A stretch of DNA of 48,908 nucleotides from Dehalococcoidia bacterium. GTDB taxonomy: Bacteria; Chloroflexota; Dehalococcoidia; GIF9; UBA5629. The notes below the pieces were generated by a model. It did no database searches, was not told where the DNA came from, and saw only the letters and a program-made list of their open reading frames with translations. Made by a program: the position numbers and the translations under genes. The stretch is from the NCBI GenBank assembly GCA_016930155.1, contig JAFGHL010000040.1:1-48908 (forward strand), written 5' to 3'. Shown one piece after another: positions 34,929-44,445 of this stretch (positions within the stretch are counted from its first letter, which is position 1; the number at the start of each line of letters is the position of its first letter).

Positions 34929-35675
34929 CTATTTTGCTTTGCCCTGGTCGGCCACAGCTTTTCTGGCCTTTTCAAGCCCCTGCTCACTCGCCAGGTAGTA
35001 GCTGTTGATCTTCTTGAGGCCTCTGTCCAGTTCGTAGATCAAAGGGATACCGGTGGGGATGTTAAGGGCGACAATAGCTTCGTCAGATACGCCGTCGAGG
35101 TATTTGACCAGGGCTCTCAGACTGTTGCCGTGCGCTGACACTATCACTTTCTTTCCCGCTTTCACAGCGGGTGCAATCGATTTATGCCAGTACGGCAGAC
35201 ACCTCTGGTATGTATCCTTGAGGCTCTCCGACATCGGCAATTGCTCACGTTTGAGACCGAGGTAGCGGGGATCACCCACCGGGCTGCGTGGATCACGTTT
35301 ATCCAGCGGCGGTGGCGGGATATCATAGCTCCTGCGCCAGACCAGCACCTGCTCTTCGCCGAATTTCCTGGCCGTCTCGGACTTGTTTAGCCCCTGCAAG
35401 GCGCCGTAGTGCCTCTCGTTCAAGCGCCAGGATTTTTTCACGGGTATCCACATCAGATCCATCTCATCCTGCACAATCCACAATGTGCGGACAGCCCGCT
35501 TCAAAACAGATGTGAAGGCCAGATCGAATATATATCCCTCCTGTTTAAGTATCCGACCGGCCTGCCTGGCCTCCTGCGTCCCTTTCTCCGAAAGGTCCAC
35601 ATCGGTCCATCCGGTGAACCTGTTCTCTTTGTTCCAGGTACTCTCTCCGTGGCGCAATAAAACAAGTTTAAACAT
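34929..35675 (-). CDS. gpmA: 2,3-bisphosphoglycerate-dependent phosphoglycerate mutase
   Basis: GpmA interconverts 3- and 2-phosphoglycerate in glycolysis and gluconeogenesis. The 248 residues match the family length. The N-terminal [10 protein letters not shown] carries the phosphorylated His9, and the second catalytic histidine is in [27 protein letters not shown] is also diagnostic. An AGGAGA ribosome site precedes the ATG. It is transcribed alone, divergent from nadE; the 114-base gap between them should hold both promoters, though none is clear. Confidence 0.96.
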   Translation of the reverse strand: MFKLVLLRHGESTWNKENRFTGWTDVDLSEKGTQEARQAGRILKQEGYIFDLAFTSVLKRAVRTLWIVQDEMDLMWIPVKKSWRLNERHYGALQGLNKSETARKFGEEQVLVWRRSYDIPPPPLDKRDPRSPVGDPRYLGLKREQLPMSESLKDTYQRCLPYWHKSIAPAVKAGKKVIVSAHGNSLRALVKYLDGVSDEAIVALNIPTGIPLIYELDRGLKKINSYYLASEQGLEKARKAVADQGKAK

Positions 35676-35789
35676 ATGAATTTCTCCTGGAAAACCTTAA
35701 AATATGTTATGGTATGTTTTGATTTTATCCAGGCAACGATTTATTATAGCCAAAGCCCGGAAGCGTTGCATTATTCGGTAAAATAAGCT

Positions 35790-37778
35790 ATGGCCGTACA
35801 GAAGATATTCTTAAACAGGGACCTGGGGTTTCTCAGGATAGCGGCTGCTGTCCCCGATCTGCGGGTGGCAGATGTTGATTTCAATGTCGCGGCCATGCTC
35901 GGCATGGCTAAAGAGGCGCGGGTAAAAGGTGCGCAGGTGCTTGCTTTCCCCGAGATGTCGATCACGGGCTATACCATCGCCGACCTGGTGCACCAGCAGT
36001 CACTGCTGGCAAAGGCTGAGGAAGGGCTCTTGCGTCTGGCGACAAGCACTGCTGACGGCGGCATGCTGATCGTGGCCGGACTGCCCATGTGTATCGACCA
36101 GAAGGTCTTTAATTGTGCTGCTATTCTGAACGGGGGGCAGGTGCTGGCAATCATACCAAAAACATACTTGCCGTCCTACAAGGAGTATTACGAGAACAGG
36201 TGGTTTGTCTCTTCGGAGGACGCCTGCTCCGATGTCGTCCATCTGGGAGACAGGGCCGTTGCATTCGGCGCCAATATATTGATATCCCTGCAGGGCTTTA
36301 CGTCGGCTATGCTGGGCATCGAGATATGTGAAGATATGTGGGTTCCCCTGGCCCCACACGAGTACCAGGCGCTGGCCGGGGCAACAGTTTTACTTAATAT
36401 CTCAGCCAGCAATGAAGTGCTGGCCAAGGCTGAGTGGCGCCGTTCCATGGTCTCCTCCGAATCAGGAAGGTGCGCGGCTGCCTGCTGCTATGTTTCAGCC
36501 GGAATGGGAGAATCATCCAACGATATCGTCTTTGGCGGACATACACTGATCGCCGAGAACGGCATTCTGCTGGCGGAATCACACGTATTTAAGCAGAGAT
36601 CAGGCCTGACAGTATCCGACCTCGATATCGATCGGCTGATTCACGACCGCCTGGCGATGACAAGCTTCCGCCAGTCGCCGGGCCATATCAAGCCCTTCCG
36701 TATCATAGAGGCGAAGGTAGCCGACGTGCCGGCAACGGGATTGATGAGGGAGATAGATCCGCATCCCTTTGTACCCCGGGATTCCGAAAAACGGGCGCAG
36801 AGATGCCGGGATATCTTCGACATGCAGGTAGCCGCGCTGGCTAAAAAGCTGTCCGGCGCCAGACTTGAACGTATCGTGCTGGGTGTTTCCGGTGGACTCG
36901 ACTCCACACTGGCCCTTCTTGTGGCGGTACGAGCCATGAATTTCCTCAATTTGCCCGTCAAGAACATTACGGCCTGCACCCTTCCCGGCTTCGGTACCAC
37001 GCGCAGGACCAGAGACAACGCTACAGATTTATGTAAAGCTCTTGGCGTGAGCTTCGAGCGTGTTGATATCACGCGCACCTGCAGGGCGCATATGGACGAT
37101 CTCGGGCATGATGGTTGTGAGGATGTTGTATTCGAAAATATACAGGCGCGATACCGCACCGAATACCTGTTCAACAGGGCTAATGGACTCAAGGCTATAC
37201 TGCTGGGCACAGGCGACCTGACCGAGGTGGCGCTCGGCTGGAGCACTTTCTCGGGCGACCATATGTCGCATTACGATATCAATGTGTCGGTGCCCAAAAC
37301 CCTGGTGCGCTATCTCGTCCGCTGGGTTGCTGACGAGGAACTGGCCAGCTCACCGGCGCAAAAAATCCTCAGGGACGTCCTGGATACGCCCATCTCGCCT
37401 GAGCTCAGAAGGCCTGTCAGGGGCCGGATCGCACAGAGGAGCGAGGACGTCATCGGCCCCGTGGAGCTGGACGACTTCTACCTGTATCCCTTCGTACGCT
37501 TCGGCACGCGGCCGGGCAAGATTCTGTTCTTAGCCAATGAGGCCAGAAAAAATCGATCTTTCGAAGGCCGCTATACTCTGGAAGACCTCAATAAATGGCT
37601 GGCCGTTTTTATCAGGCGCTTCTTCGCCAACCAGTTCAAGCGGACCTGCCTGCCCGAGGGACCTAAGATCGGCTCCGTCAGCCTGTCTCCCAGAGGAGAC
37701 TGGAGGATGCCTTCGGATGCGGAACCCGAGTTGTGGCTGGAAGACCTGGAAAAGATGTATTGCAAACTACGGGGATGA
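35790..37778 (+). CDS. nadE: Glutamine-dependent NAD+ synthetase
   Basis: NadE makes NAD+ from deamido-NAD+, ATP and glutamine-derived ammonia. The N-terminal nitrilase-type glutaminase has the catalytic triad Glu55 (FPEMS), Lys124 (PKTYLP) and Cys180 (GIEICEDMW). The C-terminal synthetase has the PP-loop SGGLDS (367-372) and TEVALGWSTFSGDHMSHY, where substrate binds. The length of 662 is that of the bifunctional enzymes rather than the short ammonia-dependent ones. No good ribosome site is visible ahead of the ATG. Confidence 0.97.
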   Translation: MAVQKIFLNRDLGFLRIAAAVPDLRVADVDFNVAAMLGMAKEARVKGAQVLAFPEMSITGYTIADLVHQQSLLAKAEEGLLRLATSTADGGMLIVAGLPMCIDQKVFNCAAILNGGQVLAIIPKTYLPSYKEYYENRWFVSSEDACSDVVHLGDRAVAFGANILISLQGFTSAMLGIEICEDMWVPLAPHEYQALAGATVLLNISASNEVLAKAEWRRSMVSSESGRCAAACCYVSAGMGESSNDIVFGGHTLIAENGILLAESHVFKQRSGLTVSDLDIDRLIHDRLAMTSFRQSPGHIKPFRIIEAKVADVPATGLMREIDPHPFVPRDSEKRAQRCRDIFDMQVAALAKKLSGARLERIVLGVSGGLDSTLALLVAVRAMNFLNLPVKNITACTLPGFGTTRRTRDNATDLCKALGVSFERVDITRTCRAHMDDLGHDGCEDVVFENIQARYRTEYLFNRANGLKAILLGTGDLTEVALGWSTFSGDHMSHYDINVSVPKTLVRYLVRWVADEELASSPAQKILRDVLDTPISPELRRPVRGRIAQRSEDVIGPVELDDFYLYPFVRFGTRPGKILFLANEARKNRSFEGRYTLEDLNKWLAVFIRRFFANQFKRTCLPEGPKIGSVSLSPRGDWRMPSDAEPELWLEDLEKMYCKLRG

Positions 37779-37790
37779 ACTGACATAGCC

Positions 37791-37809
37791 ATCCCGCGGC
37801 AGCCGGGAT
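37791..37809. terminator. Short hairpin between convergent nadE and rubrerythrin genes
   Basis: ATCCCG and CGGGAT pair across a 7-base loop, exactly filling the space between the two stop codons. There is no T-run on either side, so its action as terminator is weakly supported. Confidence 0.35.
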
Positions 37810-38418
37810 CTAATCGATACGCCTGAACTTGTCTTTTGGCGCGCCGCAGATAGGGCATTCGTCCGGAGCAGAGCCCACGCTCACATAGCCGCAAACGCTG
37901 CATACATAATACTCAACACCCTGAGGATCCATCAGGCGATCTAAAGCTTTCTCGTATAGCTTGGCATGGCCTTTCTCTACATCCCTGTGGTAGCTGAAAA
38001 CTGTTGCCACCTGTGGATTTCCCTCCTCATTGGCTGTTTTAATAAACCCCGGGTAGGCATCGGCAGCGTAGTTTTCGCGCTCAAAGGCCGCCTGCAGGTT
38101 TTCCTGAGTATCTGCGATCGCTCCCAGCAAACGCAGGTGGTGGAAGGCATGTATCGCCTCGGACTCAGCGATTGCCCGGAACAGCCCTGCAATGGCGGGG
38201 AACCCTTCCTGCTCAGCTTTAATTGCAAAGGCCAGGTCCCTGATATTTGCCTTTGATTCAGCCGCGAAACCTTCCTGAAGATTTCGCAACGTGCTGGCGC
38301 CTTTGACCCTGGGGCTCTCGTGTTTAACGAACTTGTCCGCGCCGGCGCCGCAGATGGGACAGCGCTCCGGTTTTTGCTCTGAAAACTCAAGATGTCGACA
38401 ATGCGTACATAACCACAT
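37810..38418 (-). CDS. Rubrerythrin with rubredoxin-like domains at both ends
   Basis: A 202-residue non-haem iron protein that should reduce peroxides in the cytoplasm of an anaerobe. The N-terminal Cys4, Cys7, Cys20 and Cys23 (CTHC, CPIC) form one rubredoxin-like iron site. The middle (about 40-165) is a four-helix ferritin-like di-iron domain with glutamates in GFAAESKAN, IAESEAIHA and AFERENYAA. The C-terminal CSVC and CPICGAPKDKF form a second rubredoxin-like site. Ordinary rubrerythrins have only one. A likely antioxidant role is inferred from the family. It is followed by, but not clearly coupled to, other genes. Confidence 0.92.
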   Translation of the reverse strand: MWLCTHCRHLEFSEQKPERCPICGAGADKFVKHESPRVKGASTLRNLQEGFAAESKANIRDLAFAIKAEQEGFPAIAGLFRAIAESEAIHAFHHLRLLGAIADTQENLQAAFERENYAADAYPGFIKTANEEGNPQVATVFSYHRDVEKGHAKLYEKALDRLMDPQGVEYYVCSVCGYVSVGSAPDECPICGAPKDKFRRID

Positions 38419-38440
38419 ATCACTTCTCCTTAGAGCCTGA

Positions 38441-39046
38441 TTAACCGATGAATGCCACTATGCCCCTATGTATCATGCTCACAGCAATAGCCGCCAGCAG
38501 CAACGCGAAGACCTTGGATAACGCCAGCACCCCTCCGTTTCCCAGCACCCTTACCAGCCTGTTCGCCTGGGCAAACATCAGCCACGTAATAAGCAGGTTG
38601 ACTATAAACGAAAAGGTGACCATTACAATATGATACTGATCGGTCAGTATCAGCAATGTGGTGAGCACGGCAGGGCCTACGACCAGCGGCGTGCCTAACG
38701 GCACTACGGCTATCACGTCCTCCCCTGTAGCGGCCTGCGCTTCGAACATCTTGCCTACTACAAGCTCCTTGGCGCCCAGAATGAATAGTATCAGCCCACC
38801 GGCAATCAGGAAATCGTTAACCGTAATGCCCATGAAAAGGAATATCCCTTTACCGACAACGATGAAAATGAGTCCCAGCCCCAGAGCCGTGATCAGGGCG
38901 TTGCGTATCACGCTGCTCCTCTTTTTGTCTGACAGATCATGCGTCAGCGACAGCAGAATCGGCAAAGTGCTGATGGAGTCCATGGCCACAAACAGCGGCA
39001 CAAAGGTCAGCCCGAAGTCCCTGAGTAAGTTAAGTATCATATCCAT
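38441..39046 (-). CDS. MarC-family integral membrane protein
   Basis: A 201-residue polytopic protein with about six hydrophobic spans and the family pattern FVAMDSISTLPILLSLT near the start, AGGLILFILG in the middle and GTPLVVGPAVLTTLLIL. MarC/UPF0056 proteins are widespread; the name comes from a drug-resistance locus, but no transport function is established. It lies 22 bases upstream of the rubrerythrin start and 28 bases after the hydrolase gene, so the three may form a transcript. Confidence 0.9.
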   Translation of the reverse strand: MDMILNLLRDFGLTFVPLFVAMDSISTLPILLSLTHDLSDKKRSSVIRNALITALGLGLIFIVVGKGIFLFMGITVNDFLIAGGLILFILGAKELVVGKMFEAQAATGEDVIAVVPLGTPLVVGPAVLTTLLILTDQYHIVMVTFSFIVNLLITWLMFAQANRLVRVLGNGGVLALSKVFALLLAAIAVSMIHRGIVAFIG

Positions 39047-39074
39047 ATAGCGTTTTCCTTAATAGGATACCCCG

Positions 39075-39884
39075 TTAACTCCGGTCCAGCAAGAAGTCAG
39101 TTATGATTTTACCGGCACTATCGGCAGCTTCATAGAAAAAGCCGTGTCCGGCTTTGTCTAAGATTATCGCTTGAGCGCCGGGGATGCGCGCAGCCAGGTT
39201 TTGCGTGTTTTGCGGAGGTACAAGCCGATCCTCCCCGCCGGCCATCACCAGCGTTGGCGACTTAATCTTTAATAGTCTGTCATATGTATCGTGTGCCGCG
39301 ATTGCATCCCCCTGGCGCTGCAGCCCATGCTGAGGCGCAGGGAACATGGCAGTGATCCTTATATACTCCTCCCCCACTTCCGGATGCGTCTGTCTGAAGG
39401 CGGCCGTGCAGGTATAACTCCACATCTCGCGGGCTATCTCCGCAGTCGTGAGGCGCTTGCTACGCTCTCCGTCCAGCAAAAATGCCAGCACCTCGGGCTC
39501 CGGGTATATCGAATTTACTCCCCCGGGTATGGTACATCCCAGCACCAGGCTATTGAGTTTTTGCGGGTGGTTCAGCGCAAGTTCCTGGGCCACCATACCA
39601 CCCATTGAGACGCCGAATACATGTGCCCGCGAGATTCCCAGTACATCGAGCAGCGCTGCGGCGTCGCCTGCCAGCATCTTCATCGTATACGACAGGTCCG
39701 GCTTGTCGCTGCGCCCTGCGCCGCGGTTGTCGAAGGCTATTACCTTGAAATAGTGCTCCAGCACAGGCTGCATGCAGAACCAGTGCCCGGTGTGGTCCCC
39801 GTATCCGTTGATAAGCAGCAGAGGCGGGCCCTGCCCGCTGACCTCGTAATACAGGTTGACTTCTCCTGCATTTATCCTCGGCAT
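39075..39884 (-). CDS. Alpha/beta hydrolase
   Basis: A 269-residue hydrolase of the alpha/beta fold. The oxyanion-hole segment LLINGYGDHTGHW (near 24-36), the nucleophile elbow GVSMGGMVAQEL (Ser about 94), a late acidic residue in GGEDRLVPP and the catalytic histidine in DKAGHGFFYE are all in order. Substrate cannot be told: esterases, lactonases and C-C hydrolases share this plan. It is the first gene of a possible run with marC and rubrerythrin. Confidence 0.88.
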   Translation of the reverse strand: MPRINAGEVNLYYEVSGQGPPLLLINGYGDHTGHWFCMQPVLEHYFKVIAFDNRGAGRSDKPDLSYTMKMLAGDAAALLDVLGISRAHVFGVSMGGMVAQELALNHPQKLNSLVLGCTIPGGVNSIYPEPEVLAFLLDGERSKRLTTAEIAREMWSYTCTAAFRQTHPEVGEEYIRITAMFPAPQHGLQRQGDAIAAHDTYDRLLKIKSPTLVMAGGEDRLVPPQNTQNLAARIPGAQAIILDKAGHGFFYEAADSAGKIITDFLLDRS

Positions 39885-40031
39885 CTCATTTCCTCCACTT
39901 CATCAAATATCTGATTTTTTCCTCACTTCCGCCTTTTCCTTCATAATCCACGGCTCTACGACCTCAAGATTGCCCATCAGAACGGTACAGGATTATTCTG
40001 CTGTGCGCTATCAGGGATGCCGGGGAATAAT

Positions 40032-41681
40032 TCAACCGTTATTGCTTTTACGATCCCCTGCAAGCCAGACATCACCGTCACTGAAGAACTTAAACTTATT
40101 GCGTCCGTGCCCCTTGGAATAATACAGGGCGGCGTCTGATTTCTTGAGCAATGTCTCCAGATCCACTCCATCGTCCGGGTAGATAGCAATGCCGATACTG
40201 GTAGATAGATATACCCACTGGTCGTCCACCGAGAAGTGCTCTTTAAACGAATCGATGATCTTCTGGGCTATAACAGATGTGTCTTCCTTGTGATTTGTCT
40301 CGAGCACCAGCAGCACAAACTCATCTCCGCCGATGCGTGCAAGCGTGTCACTTGCGCGGATAATGCCACCGATCCGGGCGCCGAAACCTATCAGCAGCTT
40401 GTCACCTATGTCATGCCCGAGCGTGTCATTGATCGTTTTGAAATGGTCGATATCCAGAGACATAACAGCCAGCCTGTCCTGATTGCGGTGAGCCAGCGCT
40501 GAAGCAATATTAAAACGGTCTATCAGCAATATCCTGTTTGGCAATCCGGTTAAAAAGTCATGGGTCGCCATTTCTTTAAGTTTTTGCGCCATCTTCTTGC
40601 GCTCTTCCAGTTCTTTGTTAAGCTCCTCCTGCTGCTCCTGCAGCTTATCTACCATCCTGTTTATATTTCGCTCAAGTACGGTGAGCTCATCATTGGATCT
40701 GGTGGGCAAATTGGTTGAAAGGTCCCCTGATATACTTATTGTATTTACGAAATGGCCGACACGCTCCAGTCTCGCTATCACCACCCTGCCTACAAACACG
40801 TTGACTACATACACATACACAATGGCCAGCCCGCATACCGCAAGTATGAAATATATCATCAGCGCCTGGCCCTGGGCAGTGACATCGCGCGGCATCTCCA
40901 CACGGAACATCAGTGCCGGCTCTCCATATATATCCTTGAGCAATGCATATCCCGCGACGGTTTTTACGCTTTCCCTGCTGATAAATAACGGCGACTCTGT
41001 TGATAGTGATAGACGCGCAACACTGAAGGCCGCCGGCATTTCTGTATCGTCCACTCTTGCGATGGTGAGCGGCAAGTGCACCGCGTCGGAGATGCCGTTG
41101 ATCATAGCCTCATCGAAATATTGTGCCATGACAAATGTTCCCCTGATAGGGCCTTCGTCGTTGCTGGTGAGGATGGGCTGAGAGGAGACTAACAGGGGTC
41201 CCTGAGGTAGGAGAATGATTCCAGCAGTATACTCCTCAACATCCCCATGGAACGTCAGAGCTTTGCTCATTATATGTTCAAGTAGTTCGGAAGGCATGTC
41301 CGTCTCCACCTCGGCATCCAGGTCGAAGCCCTTCCCGTAAATCGTCTGACCTTCGTTATTGATGACAAATATGAAATTGAGTTTGTTGTTTGTAAAAGTT
41401 GAGTCGGTGAAGTTGCTCTTGACATAGTCATAGTGATCGGATGGATTCTGAACGAAGGCGTAAGTATCATCCCAGGAGGCCCAGTCCAGATTTAGCCTGT
41501 TTAGACTTTCAAGTTGATTGTTGAAAGCGTTGGTCGTACGTTCAACCATTTCCCGTGCATATTGTTCCTCGATCCGCTGAAAGCTGCTCATGAGGAAAAA
41601 CTGGGATACGGCGAAAACGATGCCCAGCATTAAAGCTGTAGCGCCGATGATAAGTAATAATGCTTTTAAACGCAGTGACAC
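40032..41681 (-). CDS. Membrane diguanylate cyclase with CHASE4-type sensor, HAMP and GGDEF
   Basis: A 549-residue signalling protein that should make cyclic di-GMP. The N-terminal span (about 7-27) is followed by an extracytoplasmic region resembling CHASE4 (about 40-265, RLNLDWASWDDTYAF), a second span (about 273-295), a HAMP segment and a coiled coil (about 340-370). The cyclase domain carries the intact GGDEF motif at 451-455 and the inhibitory I-site RASD 5 residues before it. The start codon is GTG with a weak ribosome site. As cyclic di-GMP often governs type IV pili, a link to the pilus genes is possible but unproven. Confidence 0.9.
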   Translation of the reverse strand: MSLRLKALLLIIGATALMLGIVFAVSQFFLMSSFQRIEEQYAREMVERTTNAFNNQLESLNRLNLDWASWDDTYAFVQNPSDHYDYVKSNFTDSTFTNNKLNFIFVINNEGQTIYGKGFDLDAEVETDMPSELLEHIMSKALTFHGDVEEYTAGIILLPQGPLLVSSQPILTSNDEGPIRGTFVMAQYFDEAMINGISDAVHLPLTIARVDDTEMPAAFSVARLSLSTESPLFISRESVKTVAGYALLKDIYGEPALMFRVEMPRDVTAQGQALMIYFILAVCGLAIVYVYVVNVFVGRVVIARLERVGHFVNTISISGDLSTNLPTRSNDELTVLERNINRMVDKLQEQQEELNKELEERKKMAQKLKEMATHDFLTGLPNRILLIDRFNIASALAHRNQDRLAVMSLDIDHFKTINDTLGHDIGDKLLIGFGARIGGIIRASDTLARIGGDEFVLLVLETNHKEDTSVIAQKIIDSFKEHFSVDDQWVYLSTSIGIAIYPDDGVDLETLLKKSDAALYYSKGHGRNKFKFFSDGDVWLAGDRKSNNG

Positions 41682-42068
41682 AGACTTCCATCCAGTATCC
41701 GGCCGGAAAATTCATTTACTCTACAATAAATCATGGCAGATATGGTTTACTGCAATACCTTTACGAGTTTTATTGACGTTAATTAGTTGCTGGCCGTTCT
41801 TAATTATACAATTATGCGGTCTGGCAGGGTAATATTACTGCTTTTTTTCCCCACAGCAGTCAAATCCAGAAAAATATACATGGAAAACAAAGGCAAGAGA
41901 CCTGTTACAACCTGCCATGCAGAGCTAAACGTTTTGACGAAGTGCTAAATATCAATCGTAAAAATGAGGTTCTTGAAAATGTTGGTTAGCTATCCGTTAG
42001 CTAAATTGAAAATATGCAATATTAATGACGTGTATTTTAGCTACAAATATCACGGTAAATGAAGTTTT
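41682..42068. other. Intergenic gap without recognised features
   Basis: This 387-base A+T-rich stretch lies between the diguanylate cyclase start and the tRNA pair. I see no ORF above about 20 codons, no G+C-rich hairpin with a T-run and no clear riboswitch. It should contain the cyclase promoter. Confidence 0.4.
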
Positions 42069-42145
42069 TGGTAGCGCATACCGGATTCGAACCGGTGATC
42101 TCTGCCTTGAGAGGGCAGCGTCCTAAACCCCTAGACGAATGCGCC
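42069..42145 (-). tRNA. tRNA-Glu(CTC)
   Basis: On the minus strand the acceptor arms GGCGCAT and ATGCGCT pair (with G1-U72). The anticodon stem CTGCC/GGCAG encloses CTCTCAA, giving anticodon CTC. The T-arm ACCGG/CCGGT encloses TTCGAAT. Discriminator A and an encoded CCA end the gene. It reads GAG codons. An 8-base gap separates it from tRNA-Gln, so they are probably processed from one precursor. Confidence 0.95.
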
Positions 42146-42153
42146 CAATAAAA

Positions 42154-42227
42154 TGGCTGGGGATCCAGGATTCGAACCTGGCCTCACGGATCCAGAGTCC
42201 GCTGTCCTACCGCTAGACTAATCCCCA
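42154..42227 (-). tRNA. tRNA-Gln(CTG)
   Basis: On the minus strand TGGGGAT pairs with ATCCCCA, with discriminator G and encoded CCA. The anticodon stem GCGGA/TCCGT encloses CTCTGGA, giving anticodon CTG for CAG codons. The T-loop is TTCGAAT. It is transcribed ahead of tRNA-Glu. Confidence 0.95.
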
Positions 42228-42289
42228 GAGTTCCAAAATTATAGCATTGCCGCTTTACCTGAAGCAAACCTGCCCGCCTCGTGTATCCA

Positions 42290-43204
42290 CTACTTAATCA
42301 AACCGGTGGATTTCAACACGTTGCGCACCTCAGCCCTGGATATGGGCAGCATGAGCTCCGGCGTGAGAAATTCGAAACCCCCAACCTCCAGAGACTCCCG
42401 AGCGACCTGCCCGGCCACCTGCTCCAGGTCACCCACCAATCGGTACCGTTCCACGATACTATCTTCATACTCCTTACATATCTTTACCGCATTTAAAAGC
42501 ACCTGCCGGGCATCGGCGCCGGTCACAGTGGAATAATGGTCGAAGCAACATATCTCGATGTCGAGAGGCAGCAGTTTACTAATGGATTGCTTGTAAAGTG
42601 TGAAGTCGAACTGCGGCGAGGGATGTGCCTGCTTATCGACACCCCCAAGCGGGCAGGGAACCGCATCGCTTGGGAAAAGAGCCTTCAACGCAGGAATAAA
42701 TACGGTAACGGCGCAGGGTGAATGTCCCGGTGTCTCGATGAACCTGGCCTCCAGCCCGTTGCCCAAATCGATCACGGTGGAATCGTCAACTATTCTGTCG
42801 ATCGGGACAGCATCGATCTTAAGATTCATCCTCTCATAATCATCCTGCAATTTATAAATGTCGATCATCAGCCTGTTCACCATTTCCGAGTAGTTGATTA
42901 CTTTCTCCTTCGACAGTATCCTGGCAGCCGATTCAGTTCCCAGCACTTTAATGCGGGGAAACCTTCTCTTCAGGTACGGAACTGCTCCGAAATGGTCGAA
43001 ATGCGAATGAGGGATAACCAGATATTCAAAGCTGTCTGTATCGATAGCGAAATCTTTGAACTGCTGCTCAAGCTGCGGAGCTATCCAGTTCATGGCGCCG
43101 CCGATAATCATGGATTTCGGCCCCTGCACCAGGTACATCAGGCTCTGCTTGATTCCCAGCATATAGAGCCCCTCGCAAATTTTGCCCGGCCGGTCTATAT
43201 ACAT
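42290..43204 (-). CDS. Metallo-beta-lactamase-fold hydrolase
   Basis: A 304-residue protein with the zinc motif HSHFDH (about 86-91), a downstream ETPGHSP histidine and LFPSDAVP aspartate, and FDHYSTV. These are the metal ligands of the metallo-beta-lactamase superfamily. The N-terminal DRPGKICEGLYMLGIKQSLMYLVQG resembles the lactamase-like half of flavodiiron proteins, but there is no flavodoxin domain and the C-terminus is a helical tail with unknown role. A strong GGAGGAGGTGA ribosome site precedes the ATG. The substrate is unknown. Confidence 0.87.
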   Translation of the reverse strand: MYIDRPGKICEGLYMLGIKQSLMYLVQGPKSMIIGGAMNWIAPQLEQQFKDFAIDTDSFEYLVIPHSHFDHFGAVPYLKRRFPRIKVLGTESAARILSKEKVINYSEMVNRLMIDIYKLQDDYERMNLKIDAVPIDRIVDDSTVIDLGNGLEARFIETPGHSPCAVTVFIPALKALFPSDAVPCPLGGVDKQAHPSPQFDFTLYKQSISKLLPLDIEICCFDHYSTVTGADARQVLLNAVKICKEYEDSIVERYRLVGDLEQVAGQVARESLEVGGFEFLTPELMLPISRAEVRNVLKSTGLIK

Positions 43205-43355
43205 TCTTTCACCTCCTCCATCAGCAGCATAACATCGGCATTATTTGAGGCAAACAGACTCCTGGATTAGAATCCGGATTTGACAGTGACTGTTACAATT
43301 AGTTATACCTGATTTAAGGCATAAGCATAAAATTCTTGCTGGAGAATAGCATATC

Positions 43356-43715
43356 ATGAAACTCACCTGGAAACCTATTATGGCCGGCATACTTGATATC
43401 GTATCAGGCGCTATCGGCATGGTGGGCAGCGTATATTTCGTAGTGCTGACTTCATTATTCCGCAGCATGTACGAGATACTGCTCATCGATCCAGCCGTTG
43501 TCGAGCAGACCGAACAAATTATATCCAGGTTCTTCGCCATACCCTTCGTGCTTGTCTTCATCGGCATCATAGCGATTATAGGCGGGGTTTACGCGCTCCA
43601 GCGCAGGATATGGATACTGGCCCTGGCGGGGTCTATATGCTCATGCATTGTCTTCCCCATCTTCGGTCTTCCCTCCATTATCATCACAGCACTGGCCCGG
43701 GATGAGTTCAACTAA
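43356..43715 (+). CDS. Small membrane protein, function unknown
   Basis: A 119-residue protein with about four hydrophobic spans (about 9-33, 62-82, 85-97 and 98-114) and one short extracytoplasmic loop. I do not recognise a family with certainty; the plan is like many DUF4064-type proteins. GGAGAA lies 10 bases before the ATG. It is 22 bases ahead of rnc, probably in one transcript, but this gives no clue to function. Confidence 0.75.
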   Translation: MKLTWKPIMAGILDIVSGAIGMVGSVYFVVLTSLFRSMYEILLIDPAVVEQTEQIISRFFAIPFVLVFIGIIAIIGGVYALQRRIWILALAGSICSCIVFPIFGLPSIIITALARDEFN

Positions 43716-43737
43716 AGGGGCACCATAGGTAACCACA

Positions 43738-44445
43738 TTGTCCTCTCTCAATAAACTGCAGTCATCCATCGGGATCAAGTTCAATAACCCGCACACCCTA
43801 CAACAGGCGGTTACACATACCTCCTACATCAACGAAAATCCTGCGGCAAATACAGGCGATAACGAGCGTATGGAATTCCTGGGCGACGCCCTGCTCAACT
43901 TCTTTGTAGCCGAAAAACTCTTCTGCGATTTCCCCGACCTGCCTGAAGGGAAGCTGACAGAGATCCGTGTCTCTCTGGTGCGGCAGGAAAATTTGGCTGA
44001 AAAAGCGCTGCAGCTCAAACTTGGCGACTACCTGTTGCTGGGCAAAGGTGAAGACGCATCCGGCGGAAGGGAAAAACGTAATAATCTGGCGGACGCATAC
44101 GAAGCCCTCACAGCAGCCGTGTTTCTTGACCGTGGCTTCGAATCAGCAAGGGCCTTCGTCCTGTCCGGCTTCGCTGCTGATATCCAGGCAATCAAGGATG
44201 GTAAACACAGCCTTAACTATAAAGCGCTGCTGCAGGAACTTACCCAGTCCGAGTTTAAAACGCTTCCGGAGTACGAGGTTATCGAAACGACCGGTCCCGA
44301 CCACGACAGGGTCTTCTGCGTTTCCGTCTCTCTGGGAGATGTGCTGCTGGCCGTTGGGTCAGGCAAGACCAAAAAGACCGCCGAGTCCGAGGCAGCCAGA
44401 ATTGCCTACGGCAAATTGATGGCCGGGACCGGTACGAACAGTTAA
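43738..44445 (+). CDS. rnc: Ribonuclease III
   Basis: RNase III cuts double-stranded RNA in rRNA maturation and message decay. The catalytic signature NERMEFLGDALL (about 42-53) and the second acidic motif NNLADAYEALTAA (about 113-125) are intact. The C-terminal double-stranded-RNA-binding domain (about 158-230) ends with GSGKTKKTAESEAARIAYGKL. The 235-residue length is normal. The start is a TTG at 43738, fitting the family's N-terminus, with AGGT 8 bases upstream. The stop overlaps the convergent hydrolase gene by 4 bases. Confidence 0.95.
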   Translation: MSSLNKLQSSIGIKFNNPHTLQQAVTHTSYINENPAANTGDNERMEFLGDALLNFFVAEKLFCDFPDLPEGKLTEIRVSLVRQENLAEKALQLKLGDYLLLGKGEDASGGREKRNNLADAYEALTAAVFLDRGFESARAFVLSGFAADIQAIKDGKHSLNYKALLQELTQSEFKTLPEYEVIETTGPDHDRVFCVSVSLGDVLLAVGSGKTKKTAESEAARIAYGKLMAGTGTNS

